Origin: JALZVT01 sp964634815
Lineage (GTDB): Bacteria > Pseudomonadota > Gammaproteobacteria > Pseudomonadales > Azotimanducaceae
Direction of reading: 5' to 3'
Length of the DNA: 64,000 bases
Assembly (NCBI GenBank): GCA_964634815.1
Contig: CAZWMD010000013.1
Span: 32,467-96,466 of the forward strand
A program made the position numbers and the translations under genes. Of the stretch, positions 26,923-34,874 are shown one piece after another; position 1 is the first letter of the stretch, and each line of letters starts with the position of its first letter. The notes below the pieces were generated by a model. That model saw only the letters and a list, made by a program, of their open reading frames with translations, was not told the DNA's origin and searched no databases.

Positions 26923-27498
26923 TTATGCGCCAACCTTACCGCCGACGTCGCCACAAGACTTGGCACTCAGTGCAACAAAACCACCCTGGCCTTTGCACGC
27001 ACCCTGGCCGGCACAGGCATTGTTTGCGGTTTTGCAATCGTTGTGGCCTTTGCAAATGTTAACGCCATAGCAGTGCACCAGATCGGCGCTGGCTGCGCTG
27101 CCACGCCAGCTGTCGCGGACTTCACCGCCAATATCGCCACAGGCTTTAACCGGAGCAACAACAAAGCCGCCCTGCCCCTTACAGGCGCCCTGGCCCGCAC
27201 AGGCGTTGTTTGCGGTTTTGCAATCGTTGTGGCCTTTACAGACATTGACGCCATAGCAATGCGCCAAATCAGCACTGCCTGCAGAGCTAACAGCGGCTGT
27301 AGCAGCAGAAGACGCAGAGGATGCAGCAGAAGACGCAGCAGAAGATGCGCTTGATGCAGCTGTGTCGCTAGTGCCTGCACAACCCACTAGGCTGGCAACG
27401 GCCAATGCTACCGCCGCTCCTTTGGCAGTTTGCCCCGCAGACTGGGTATGGGTTGTTGCAGCCACACGGTTTGATGTTTGGACAGTGTCGGTGGACAT
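26923..27498 (-). CDS. bufferin-like RiPP precursor with two cysteine-rich cores
   Basis: A 191-residue precursor encoded first in the operon. Residues 1-47 contain a positively charged N-terminus and a hydrophobic segment ending VASLVGCAG, a signal peptide or lipobox-like sequence. Residues 48-73 are a Ser/Ala-only linker. Two near-identical cores follow, at residues 75-129 and 137-191, offset by 62 residues. Each has six Cys: 81, 87, 93, 100, 106, 120 and 143, 149, 155, 162, 168, 182. The repeated motif is CYGVN-CKGHNDCKTANNAC-AGQGACKGQGGF. This matches the BufA2-type bufferins, which normally have one such core. A copper-buffering periplasmic role is inferred from the family. Confidence 0.88.
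   Translation of the reverse strand: MSTDTVQTSNRVAATTHTQSAGQTAKGAAVALAVASLVGCAGTSDTAASSASSAASSAASSASSAATAAVSSAGSADLAHCYGVNVCKGHNDCKTANNACAGQGACKGQGGFVVAPVKACGDIGGEVRDSWRGSAASADLVHCYGVNICKGHNDCKTANNACAGQGACKGQGGFVALSAKSCGDVGGKVGA
26926..27090 (-). repeat. second cysteine-rich core of the bufferin-like precursor
   Basis: Codes for residues 137-191. It differs from the first core at only a few positions over the central 30 residues (VHCYGVNIC against AHCYGVNVC), so the duplication is either recent or under strong constraint. Confidence 0.85.
27112..27276 (-). repeat. first cysteine-rich core of the bufferin-like precursor
   Basis: Codes for residues 75-129. It is separated from the second core by the short spacer SWRGSAA. 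The repeat period is 186 bp. Confidence 0.85.
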
Positions 27499-27765
27499 GA
27501 TCTGAGCTCTCCGAGAGTTGTTCTGTTATTCGGCGCCACCCTCAAGGGGTGTTACCGTTAAATGGGCGTAGCCGTTAATTCATCTTAGGGCGCCCCAAAA
27601 CCTGAGGCTAACTGGTTGGACTACTAACTGGTCCCCTGAGGCACTTAGCCGCATAGACCCTCCAAACATTCACCACAGGTTCACGTTAGGACCCAGCACA
27701 TCGTGCTAGGTTCCAGCCGCAGTGTAAAGATTTCGCAGGGTATGCACCACCGGATCAGAGGTCGG

Positions 27766-28056
27766 CTAGAGCCCGTCCCCTGCAATCTCAGCCACCCGCT
27801 CTCGGGTCGCCTCTTCTGCCGTGAAATATTGTGCATTGAGTGCTGTAAATTCAGCCTCATCCACCGGCACCTGTGTATCCAAATAGATAGCACCCACGGG
27901 GCATGCCGACTCGCACGCTGCGCAATCAATGCAATCCAGTGGATGTACAAAACACATTCGATCTTCAGTTGCCGTGATGATGCAATCTACCGGGCAAACT
28001 GCGACACAGGACTGGTCCATCACATCTATGCAGGCACTGGTAATCACATAAGTCAT
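27766..28056 (-). CDS. 7Fe/8Fe-type ferredoxin (FdxA-like)
   Basis: A 96-residue ferredoxin. I start it at ATG 28056 (MTYVITSACIDVMDQSC), the normal FdxA N-terminus; the longer frame to 28125 is not conserved-looking. The first cluster region has CIDVMDQSCVAVCPVDC, and the second has CIDCAACESACPVGAI. This is the arrangement of [3Fe-4S]/[4Fe-4S] ferredoxins that often supply electrons to bacterial P450s. It is divergent from the P450 at 28193 (136 nt between starts), so it is a likely redox partner. Confidence 0.9.
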   Translation of the reverse strand: MTYVITSACIDVMDQSCVAVCPVDCIITATEDRMCFVHPLDCIDCAACESACPVGAIYLDTQVPVDEAEFTALNAQYFTAEEATRERVAEIAGDGL

Positions 28057-28192
28057 AACCAACAGGTTAGGCGGATACAGCAAAAGGGTCAAAACCACTA
28101 TGCAAGCTGGCCAATCTGGCAGCACAAGAGTTGGCCCGGGAATGCCAGAGCGTTATGGTTAACAGGTATCGACAACATCAGGGTTAGCAGGC

Positions 28193-29602
28193 ATGACAGA
28201 CAGCCTGAGCAGACTGCGTGATCGGGCGCTTCTAGATAGCCAGCCGCCCGACCAGCGCTTCCCGCCTATGCCTATCGGAGTGGCCCACGACATGGGCAGC
28301 GACTCATCGGGAACTCCGCTCATCGATCCCAGAATTTTTGATTCCAGAGAGTTCTTTCGCAACCCGTACCCTTATTACCAGATCATGCGTGATCACTACC
28401 CGGTCTATCACGACAGGTTGCACAACTGCTACTACGTGACGCGCTACGAGGACATCACCCACTGTTATTTTGATGACGCTGGTTTCAACACCATTCCCAA
28501 AGGGTCATCCAGTGGCGTACTCGGCAATACTCAGCTCGAACTGTCCGGGGTGGAGCACCGACGCCGGCGCAACCTGTACGGTCAGCATCTGGTCGGCAAA
28601 TCTCTCAACAACCGCATTCCCTCGATCCGGCGCCTGGCGCAGACCATGATCAACGACTGGCATAGTCAATCGCAGGTGGTGGATGGCAAACGCCGGATTG
28701 AACTGGGCAAGGTTTTCGCTAATGAATTTCCAATTCGTGTTGTCTGCGAAGTTCTTGGCTTTCCGCCAGAAGCACAGGGAGATTTTTACTACTGGTACAA
28801 CTCCATGATGTCTGGACTCGGCGGTTCGGCCACACACGCCAAGGGTGTCGAGGCACGCGCTCATCTCGAAGAGTACGTTGCCGAGCTCGTTGCGCTGCGT
28901 CGCGAAACCCCCAGTTACCTCCACGACGAAGAAGGCAACGTTCTAAGCAAAGACATTATTACCAAGCTCTGCGAAACACGCGTGGACGGAGATTTGTTAT
29001 CAACAGAGGAAATCACCTCAAATATTGCACTGGTGGTAGGTGGCGGCGGCGAAACCACTCGGGGCGCCATCATGCACATGTGGTATTTGCTGCTTACCCA
29101 CTTGGAACAGTTCGACGCCGTTTGTCACGATGACTCGCTATGGGATGCGGTGTTTCATGAGACATTGCGTCACTCAACGCCCATTGGTGGTCAACCCCGC
29201 CACAACACCGATGCCATCACCCTGCACGGCGTCGATATCCCTGCAGGGTCGTTAATCAACATGGTGGATTTCTCGGCAAACCACGATGACCGCATCTTCG
29301 CCGATCCTGATTCATTTAACATATTCAGAGAAGACCTATATAGCGGCAAGATTTTGCGCAGCGGCTACGCCAGGGAAGGACGCTGTAACCACATGGCATT
29401 TGGCGTAGGCCCACACCTTTGTCCCGGCGCCTGGATATCACACCAAGAGGCGGTGGAAGGCTCCAGGGCATTACTCAATGCCATGCCAGGAGTCCGCATT
29501 CTTGAAAACGCGATGGACAAAGACCCCATCACAGATCAGCTACGCCCAATCGGCATCTCAAGCATTCGAACGTTGTGGTTAGAGTTTGATGCAACCAACT
29601 GA
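28193..29602 (+). CDS. cytochrome P450
   Basis: A 469-residue P450 with intact hallmarks: I-helix GGGGETTRGAIMH (about residue 283), ExxR in FHETLRHSTP (about 322), and heme-binding FGVGPHLCPGAWISH (about 402) with the thiolate Cys. The N-terminal 45 residues are an extra polar extension before the P450 fold (FFRNPYPYYQIMRDHYPVYH). It overlaps the next gene, a P450-like protein without heme Cys, by 14 nt (29589-29602), so the two are translated together. The substrate is unknown. Confidence 0.92.
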   Translation: MTDSLSRLRDRALLDSQPPDQRFPPMPIGVAHDMGSDSSGTPLIDPRIFDSREFFRNPYPYYQIMRDHYPVYHDRLHNCYYVTRYEDITHCYFDDAGFNTIPKGSSSGVLGNTQLELSGVEHRRRRNLYGQHLVGKSLNNRIPSIRRLAQTMINDWHSQSQVVDGKRRIELGKVFANEFPIRVVCEVLGFPPEAQGDFYYWYNSMMSGLGGSATHAKGVEARAHLEEYVAELVALRRETPSYLHDEEGNVLSKDIITKLCETRVDGDLLSTEEITSNIALVVGGGGETTRGAIMHMWYLLLTHLEQFDAVCHDDSLWDAVFHETLRHSTPIGGQPRHNTDAITLHGVDIPAGSLINMVDFSANHDDRIFADPDSFNIFREDLYSGKILRSGYAREGRCNHMAFGVGPHLCPGAWISHQEAVEGSRALLNAMPGVRILENAMDKDPITDQLRPIGISSIRTLWLEFDATN

Positions 29603-30875
29603 CGCACAGCTACCTAACAACGGGGTCAGGGTTCCATCCCCAACCCATTCTGATGCACGTTATAGAAGCTATGAGGTTTACCAACGCGAGGGGCTGGGAG
29701 AGTCAACCGAACTAATAGGTCCGGGCCAATTAACGGCAGCCAGGCAACTGACAGATCCTTACCCGCTCCTCGCGCTGCTGCGCGAGAATTACCCTTGCTA
29801 CCGCGACTGGTCTGGAAACGCTTACTGGTTAACGCGCTACGATCAGGTCACCTCCATTTTTTCTGATCGCGCCAATTTCCACTTACCCAATCGAGCTCAA
29901 TCCTGTTCACTCAAAGACGCAGAAGACCTGAGTGCCAGCGTCGCAGCTCACAAGCTTTGGGCCGAACTCATCGATGAGCAGCTACCGAACATCTGTGACA
30001 CTCTGCTATCGGGGCTAGGTAAAGAGCGCCCCATTGATCTGACTATCGACTATGCACTGGCACTGAGCAATGAACTGCAAAGAAGAGCGCTAGGTATTCA
30101 GGCGCAACATACAGACGAGCTTGCGCAGTTACTCTGGCATATCCAAAGGGCAGACAGCTGGCAACCTGAGGTTGCTTTAGGCGCACAGATCGCCTGCTCA
30201 AAACTTCTCGATCTGTTAGCAAACTCACCCGCAGACAAGACCTCTCCCGGACTGCGGGAGGCTATTCCAGGACTGGGTCCGCAGTCTCTGCTGGCCACAG
30301 TGCTTGGCTTTGAAACGCGCACCCTGCACGGCTGGATATGCAATTTGGCGCACGCCTGGCTTACAAATACAGATATCCAATCTGAGATCCGAAAGGGGCA
30401 AACAAACATCAAGATCGCCGCACTCGAAGCGATGCGGTACACACCACCTGTTCCCTACGCCCACGCCTATGCAAAACATGAGGTGGAGCGTTTCGGTCGC
30501 CTTTTGCCTGAAGGTGCTCTGATGCGTTTATCCGCCGAGGCCGCGAATCGAGACCCCAGAGTATTCGACGACCCTGACACCTTCTACGCGGTACGTGCAG
30601 ACCTGTGCCATCGCGAAGCACGAGGACAGTTTCGAGCAGATGGTCTCGCAACAGGAATCGCTTTTGGTCTAGGTCTACCCTCAAAGCACCCCGCGGTACC
30701 AGAGGATCGTCCCCGATCGTTGTTCGCGCTGACTCGGGATGCAACCGTCACTGCAACCCAACAGCTACTGCAACATTTTCCAGTCATTCAACCCTGTGGT
30801 GAGTTAAAAAGCCCAAGCGCTTTGGCGATCTACGAGCCGATGGTGGCCTGGTCGCTGCCGGTCACACTGACTTAG
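29589..30875 (+). CDS. P450-fold protein lacking the heme-ligand cysteine
   Basis: A 428-residue P450 homologue. The N-terminal region (DPYPLLALLRENYPCYRDW, YWLTRYDQVTSIFSD) and the ExxR motif (LEAMRYTPP, about residue 280) are kept, as is AEAANRDPRVFDDPDTFYAV. The heme loop reads FGLGLPSKHPA (about residue 359), with Lys where the thiolate Cys belongs and Pro for the usual His and second Gly. The I-helix AGxxT motif is also gone (LLATVLGFETRTLHG). It cannot be a normal heme-thiolate enzyme. The reading frame is otherwise clean, so it looks selected rather than decayed. Cys-less P450 homologues such as EryCII act as partners of other enzymes. Here the coupled P450 is the natural partner. Confidence 0.82.
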   Translation: MQPTDAQLPNNGVRVPSPTHSDARYRSYEVYQREGLGESTELIGPGQLTAARQLTDPYPLLALLRENYPCYRDWSGNAYWLTRYDQVTSIFSDRANFHLPNRAQSCSLKDAEDLSASVAAHKLWAELIDEQLPNICDTLLSGLGKERPIDLTIDYALALSNELQRRALGIQAQHTDELAQLLWHIQRADSWQPEVALGAQIACSKLLDLLANSPADKTSPGLREAIPGLGPQSLLATVLGFETRTLHGWICNLAHAWLTNTDIQSEIRKGQTNIKIAALEAMRYTPPVPYAHAYAKHEVERFGRLLPEGALMRLSAEAANRDPRVFDDPDTFYAVRADLCHREARGQFRADGLATGIAFGLGLPSKHPAVPEDRPRSLFALTRDATVTATQQLLQHFPVIQPCGELKSPSALAIYEPMVAWSLPVTLT

Positions 30876-31641
30876 GCGCAAGCTCTGCAATCTCTTGCAG
30901 GCCTTTGTCTCGTGACTCATGGCTTTTCGCCACCAGCCAGGATTGTCCGGTGGGCCCATCAATGGGATGCATCAAAATGTTCAACACCGCCTGTCCAATA
31001 TCATCGGCATGCATTGCTGTGCCAGCGAGTGCCGTGGTCACACTTCTCAACATGGGCGTGTCCACTGCACCAAAGCAAAGTCCGTTAACCCGAATGCCGC
31101 GAGGCGCTAGCTCGAGCGCCCAGGTTTCGATCTGTCGCCACATCGCAAACTTCGCACAATCGTAACCAATAGCTGCCGATCCGGTTATCAGGTAACCGGG
31201 TTTTATGTGGTCGGTGATCATGCCGAGAATATTGCCGCCTTCGCTCATGTGATCGACACAGGCACGGGTAACGTAATAGCTGCCCATCGCTGACGCCCCC
31301 ATCGCTCGATCAAATGCCGTTGTCTGAGACTCATAGTCTCCCTGAGTGAGAGCAGAATTGTCCCAGTAGCCTGCATTGTTGACTACGACGTCTATGCGGC
31401 CAAAACGATCTATCACTGCATCTATCGACCGCTTAACTGACAGTTTATCGCCCACATCACAATCCAGAGCCAGGAAGTTCGCACCAAGCGATTCAATCTC
31501 TTGTTGAGTGTCTCCGTTTGCTACGCCATCAATGTCCAGACCAGCAACAGAGGCACCCTCTCGTCCCAGCACCCGGGCAACGCCACGACCTATACCTTTT
31601 GCGGAACCCGTTACTACGACAATCTTATGTTTCAGTTTCAT
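30862..31641 (-). CDS. short-chain dehydrogenase/reductase (SDR)
   Basis: A 259-residue classical SDR. The NAD(P)-binding motif TGSAKGIGRG is at residues 11-20, VVNNAGYWDN near 85, and the catalytic Ser and YxxxK in ITGSAAIGYDCAKF near 150. PRGIRVNGLCFGAVDTPM follows near 180. An acidic residue after the second strand (GLDIDG) favours NAD(H). Its 3' end overlaps the P450-like gene by 14 nt on the opposite strand. The role is probably alcohol or ketone oxidation in the same catabolic locus. Confidence 0.9.
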   Translation of the reverse strand: MKLKHKIVVVTGSAKGIGRGVARVLGREGASVAGLDIDGVANGDTQQEIESLGANFLALDCDVGDKLSVKRSIDAVIDRFGRIDVVVNNAGYWDNSALTQGDYESQTTAFDRAMGASAMGSYYVTRACVDHMSEGGNILGMITDHIKPGYLITGSAAIGYDCAKFAMWRQIETWALELAPRGIRVNGLCFGAVDTPMLRSVTTALAGTAMHADDIGQAVLNILMHPIDGPTGQSWLVAKSHESRDKGLQEIAELAPKSV

Positions 31642-31685
31642 TTTTGGCGCTCTAGAATTCTGAAAAAGACCAGAAGGAGAGACCG

Positions 31686-32306
31686 ATGATCAAACTATAT
31701 GGGTTGCGTATGAGCAACTACTACAGCCTCACCAAGGCACTTCTTATCGAAAAATCTCTGGATTTTGAAGAGGTGAAAACACCGCCTAGCCAAAAGGAGG
31801 AATTTCTCGCACGCTCTCCAATGGGCAAGATGCCGGCAATTGAGGTCAATGGGATTCATCTGTCCGAGTCAGTGGCTATCGCTCACTATCTTGAAGCGCT
31901 TTCGCCGACACCGGCCTTGTTACCCGCAGAACCACTGAGCGCCGGCAAAGTTATGGAGCTGGTTTGCCATATAAAACTCGACATTGAGCTGGTGTCGAGA
32001 CGACTGCTCCCAGAGGTACTCTTCAATCAGCCAGTCAGCGAAGAAACCAAATCAAGTACTCGCGCAGATCTCACAAAAGGGTTGGCTGCCATTGAACGTA
32101 TTTTTGTGGGCAACCCCTATACGGCAGGTGACACGCTAACACTGGCCGATTTCTACACCTTCTACTGCTTTGGTATGGCAAAAGGGATGGCCCAAGCGAT
32201 TTACGGCATCGATCTGCTTGAAAATCACCCCGAGATAGAAGCAGTGATCAAACTAATGGCAGAACATCCGAGCATCAAACAGGTTGAAGCGGAAAAGGCC
32301 GCATAG
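31686..32306 (+). CDS. glutathione S-transferase family protein
   Basis: A 206-residue GST starting MIKLYGLRMSNYYSLTKALL, with AGAAGGAGA as ribosome site. The thioredoxin-like half contains SPMGKMPAIEVNGIHLSES (cis-Pro and the Glu-Ser glutathione site), and the helical half contains TLTLADFYTFYCF. It diverges from the SDR gene (44 nt between starts). The substrate is unknown. Confidence 0.88.
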   Translation: MIKLYGLRMSNYYSLTKALLIEKSLDFEEVKTPPSQKEEFLARSPMGKMPAIEVNGIHLSESVAIAHYLEALSPTPALLPAEPLSAGKVMELVCHIKLDIELVSRRLLPEVLFNQPVSEETKSSTRADLTKGLAAIERIFVGNPYTAGDTLTLADFYTFYCFGMAKGMAQAIYGIDLLENHPEIEAVIKLMAEHPSIKQVEAEKAA

Positions 32307-32341
32307 CGGTTTTTTGACGACGCAACCCATCCAGACCAGCT

Positions 32342-33402
32342 TCAACGGCCGCTGCGAAGCAGTCGAAACTCAACACGGCGGTTGGCCTTGCGACCAGCAG
32401 CCGTAGAATTATCGGCGATCGGTTGTCGCTCGCCCATTCCCGCACTGTCGACCTGCCCTACTGTCGCACCACGCGCCAGCAGATAATCACGGCAAGCCTC
32501 TGCCCGGGCAAAAGAAAGCGCAACGTTGTCATCAGCGTCTCCCATAGAATCCGTGTGGCCAACAACACTCAGACGGGCATCCTTTCTCTGACCCAACAGA
32601 ACCAGAATTTGATCGAGTATGGTCTTGGACTCCTCGGTTAAAACGGCACTACCAGTAACAAAAGAAACGTTTTCTGTTGCCAGGCTAAGCACCGCGGACT
32701 CTTCAGCGGTTAACGCCGGCTCCTGGGCTACAGATTCCTGGATTACAGGTTCTGGTGCAATGGGTTCTGGCTCGATGGGTTCTGACGCAACAGGTACTTG
32801 CACAACAGGTTCTTGCACAGGGATTTCTTGTACAACAGGCNNNNNNNNNNNNNNNNNNNNNNNNNNNNNNNNNNNNNNNNNNNNNNNNNNNNNNNNNNNN
32901 NNNNNNNNNNNNNNNNNNNNNNNNNNNNNNNNNNNNNNNNCGCAACAGGTACTTGCACAACAGGTTCTTGCACAGGGATTTCTTGTACAACAGGCTCTTC
33001 TAAGACTGGCTCTGGTAAGACTGGCGCTGGGGTTTGAACAATCTCTGACACCACGGTTGCTGGCTGCGTTACCTGGCTGTCAATTTCCGGGGCAATCAGC
33101 TGTGGGGTGTCCACTGCAACGGTGGGTTCTCTAGCTTCTAACCTATCCAGGCGATCTTGACGATCCAGATTGTCTGTACTGAGTATCTCTGTCGTTGACC
33201 CACGCCGCTCAAGAACCGAACCAGCTGTCGCGCCAGTCACCTGAGCACCGGTATCAGCTTGCAAGAAGGTAGATTCCGAATCCCCCATGGTCATCAAATA
33301 GGCGCCCAATCCAACCATAAAAAGAAGCACAAGAAAGGCTATTCCAACATCGATACGCTCATTGAGCTCGGCCTCTGATACGCCTGCAATAGATTCCGCC
33401 AT
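32342..33402 (-). CDS. OmpA-family protein with N-terminal TM anchor and Pro/Glu repeats
   Basis: I read this as one gene of about 301 residues split by an assembly artefact. The start is ATG 33402 (MAESIAGVSEAELNERIDVG), which has AGAAGGGG upstream; the frame extends to 33492. A membrane helix covers about residues 20-40, followed by a polar stretch and a low-complexity Pro-Val-Gln-Glu region. The C-terminal OmpA peptidoglycan-binding domain has LSVVGHTDSMGDADDNVALS and ANRRVEFRLL. The 100-N gap is flanked by an identical 55-bp sequence. Removing 155 nt puts both halves in the same frame. It probably links the cell envelope to peptidoglycan. Confidence 0.85.
32786..32840. repeat. 55-bp sequence duplicated on both sides of the gap (left copy)
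   Basis: Identical to 32941-32995 across 55 bases and abutting the N-run. The base before it differs from the undefined base on the other side, as expected for overlapping contig ends. Confidence 0.92.
32841..32940. other. assembly gap (100 N), probably not a real gap
   Basis: Exactly 100 N between two identical 55-bp contig ends within the Pro/Glu repeat of the OmpA-like gene. The contigs most likely overlap. Confidence 0.93.
32941..32995. repeat. 55-bp sequence duplicated on both sides of the gap (right copy)
   Basis: Exact copy of 32786-32840. Fifty-five bases is a common de Bruijn k-mer length, which points to an unresolved graph overlap. Confidence 0.92.
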
Positions 33403-33618
33403 CGCTGAAACCCCTTCTGGTTTGATCACTACTTCGAACTTATCAGGACGGCTGCTAACTTCCGCGACCGAACTGTAAATTTCCGCAAACAATCACTCGC
33501 GCCCAATCGAATCGACAGCCAAATGTATATTCCCGGTAAAAGCCGTGTCTCGAAAATAGCGTCGGACGAGAGGGACTGGTACTACTCCCTACTTAGGTAC
33601 TAGGAAAAAGGTAACGCT

Positions 33619-34791
33619 ATGCAAGGTTTGTCAGATTCGTTAAACAGCTTTTTCGGCGGGGCCGTACCCGCCGGGTTGGTTCATGCCTTACTTGGCCTGG
33701 CCATTCTCATCATTGGTCTAATTATCGTACGTTTTTTGACCGCGATTTTTCGCAAGGTTATAGGCGGCGCCAGTTTTCTGTCGCGCACAAATGCAGACGG
33801 TAGCGTAACCAGCTTTGTGGATCCGATTGCCGGATTGGTCAAAGCCATACTCACAATCTTTGTGTTAATGGCCGTTTTACAGCATTTTGGACTCACCGAT
33901 GTACTTGACCCCCTAAAGGAATTAGCTAACAAATTTCTCTCAGCCATCCCCAACATCATTGGCGCTGGTGTTATCGGCTATGCAGGCTGGATTATTGCAA
34001 AAATCGTATCCGAACTGGTTGGTGTAGGGCTCGGTAAGGTAGATGATCAAATCGCTGAAAAAACTGGCAATGCCGACATAAAGGTCTCAAAGTTTGGTAG
34101 CGCATTTGTTTTCGGGGGCGTGTTACTACCGATCGTTGTGGCCGCACTGGGCGTCCTCAATATTCCAGCAATCTCAGAACCAGCATCCGCGATGATCCAG
34201 AAACTCATGGCTGCCGTACCTAACATCGTCGGCGCTGCAATCATCGTACTGGTCGCTTACTTCGTGGCAAAGTTTGTTGTCTACATGCTCACCGGACTTC
34301 TGGACGGCATGAATTTCAATGCCTTCCCGGAGAAAATCGGTGCCGGTCAACTTTTCACCCAAGACTTCACCGCAACCAAGCTGGTCGGCAATGGCGTGAT
34401 GTTCTTCTCTCTGTTAACCGCCAGCACAGCGGCCATAGAGACACTGGGTATCGACATCATCTCTACCATTTTTGCGCGCGTTCTGGAATTTGGTGGTGGT
34501 ATCTTGATGGGGGGTATCATCCTCTTGATCGGCAACTTCCTAAGCCAGTTGGCGTACACCAAGCTTAGTGAGTCTGGCAACGCCGGGTTCGCAAACATCG
34601 CGCGATTTGCCATCATTGGGCTGGTTATAGCCATGGGCTTACGGGCAATGGGACTGGCAGATAACATCGTAAATCTGGCCTTTGGCCTCACCCTTGGCAG
34701 CATTGCCGTCGCCGGCGCCCTGGCGTTTGGACTGGGTGGACGTGATGCCGCGAAAAATGTCGCTGATAAGTGGGCTCAGCGTATGCGTTGA
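33619..34791 (+). CDS. membrane protein with conserved TM-helix repeats (CmpX/MscS-related)
   Basis: A 390-residue inner-membrane protein built from repeated helix pairs of the TM-helix type (PF05552-like): FLSAIPNIIGAGVIGYAGWI and KLMAAVPNIVGAAIIVLVAY are clear duplicates, and GGGILMGGIILLIGNFLSQL is a third related unit. It ends FGLGGRDAAKNVADKW, typical for the group. I see no MscS beta-domain after the helices, so it may be a non-canonical small-conductance channel or a membrane-tension protein rather than a full MscS. It is divergent from the OmpA-like gene (216 nt between starts), so both may belong to an envelope-stress locus. Confidence 0.82.
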   Translation: MQGLSDSLNSFFGGAVPAGLVHALLGLAILIIGLIIVRFLTAIFRKVIGGASFLSRTNADGSVTSFVDPIAGLVKAILTIFVLMAVLQHFGLTDVLDPLKELANKFLSAIPNIIGAGVIGYAGWIIAKIVSELVGVGLGKVDDQIAEKTGNADIKVSKFGSAFVFGGVLLPIVVAALGVLNIPAISEPASAMIQKLMAAVPNIVGAAIIVLVAYFVAKFVVYMLTGLLDGMNFNAFPEKIGAGQLFTQDFTATKLVGNGVMFFSLLTASTAAIETLGIDIISTIFARVLEFGGGILMGGIILLIGNFLSQLAYTKLSESGNAGFANIARFAIIGLVIAMGLRAMGLADNIVNLAFGLTLGSIAVAGALAFGLGGRDAAKNVADKWAQRMR

Positions 34792-34826
34792 TCGTCCCCT
34801 TAGCCAGGCGGCTTTCTTACATCGCA

Positions 34827-34855
34827 GGCTTGCGGGATACTTGATCCCGCAAGCC
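34827..34855 (+). terminator. strong stem-loop between the channel and ligase genes
   Basis: GGCTTGCGGGAT pairs perfectly with ATCCCGCAAGCC (12 bp) around a 5-nt loop. No T-run follows, so termination would be non-canonical. It ends 19 nt before the start of the acyl-CoA ligase gene. Confidence 0.55.
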
Positions 34856-34874
34856 CCCGCAGACGCAAGGACCT

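Noticed and set aside
26926..27276. CRISPR-like repeat in the region of the bufferin precursor
   Set aside because: The two repeats are 186 bp apart, coding and imperfect; they are protein cores, not spaced short repeats.
27537..27765. Possible extra gene or terminator upstream of the bufferin operon
   Set aside because: Only short, weak stems and shadow frames are visible; nothing with a ribosome site or a family pattern.
32342..33492. OmpA-like gene as a frameshifted pseudogene or two genes
   Set aside because: Merging the identical 55-bp contig ends restores a single frame, so the split is an artefact.
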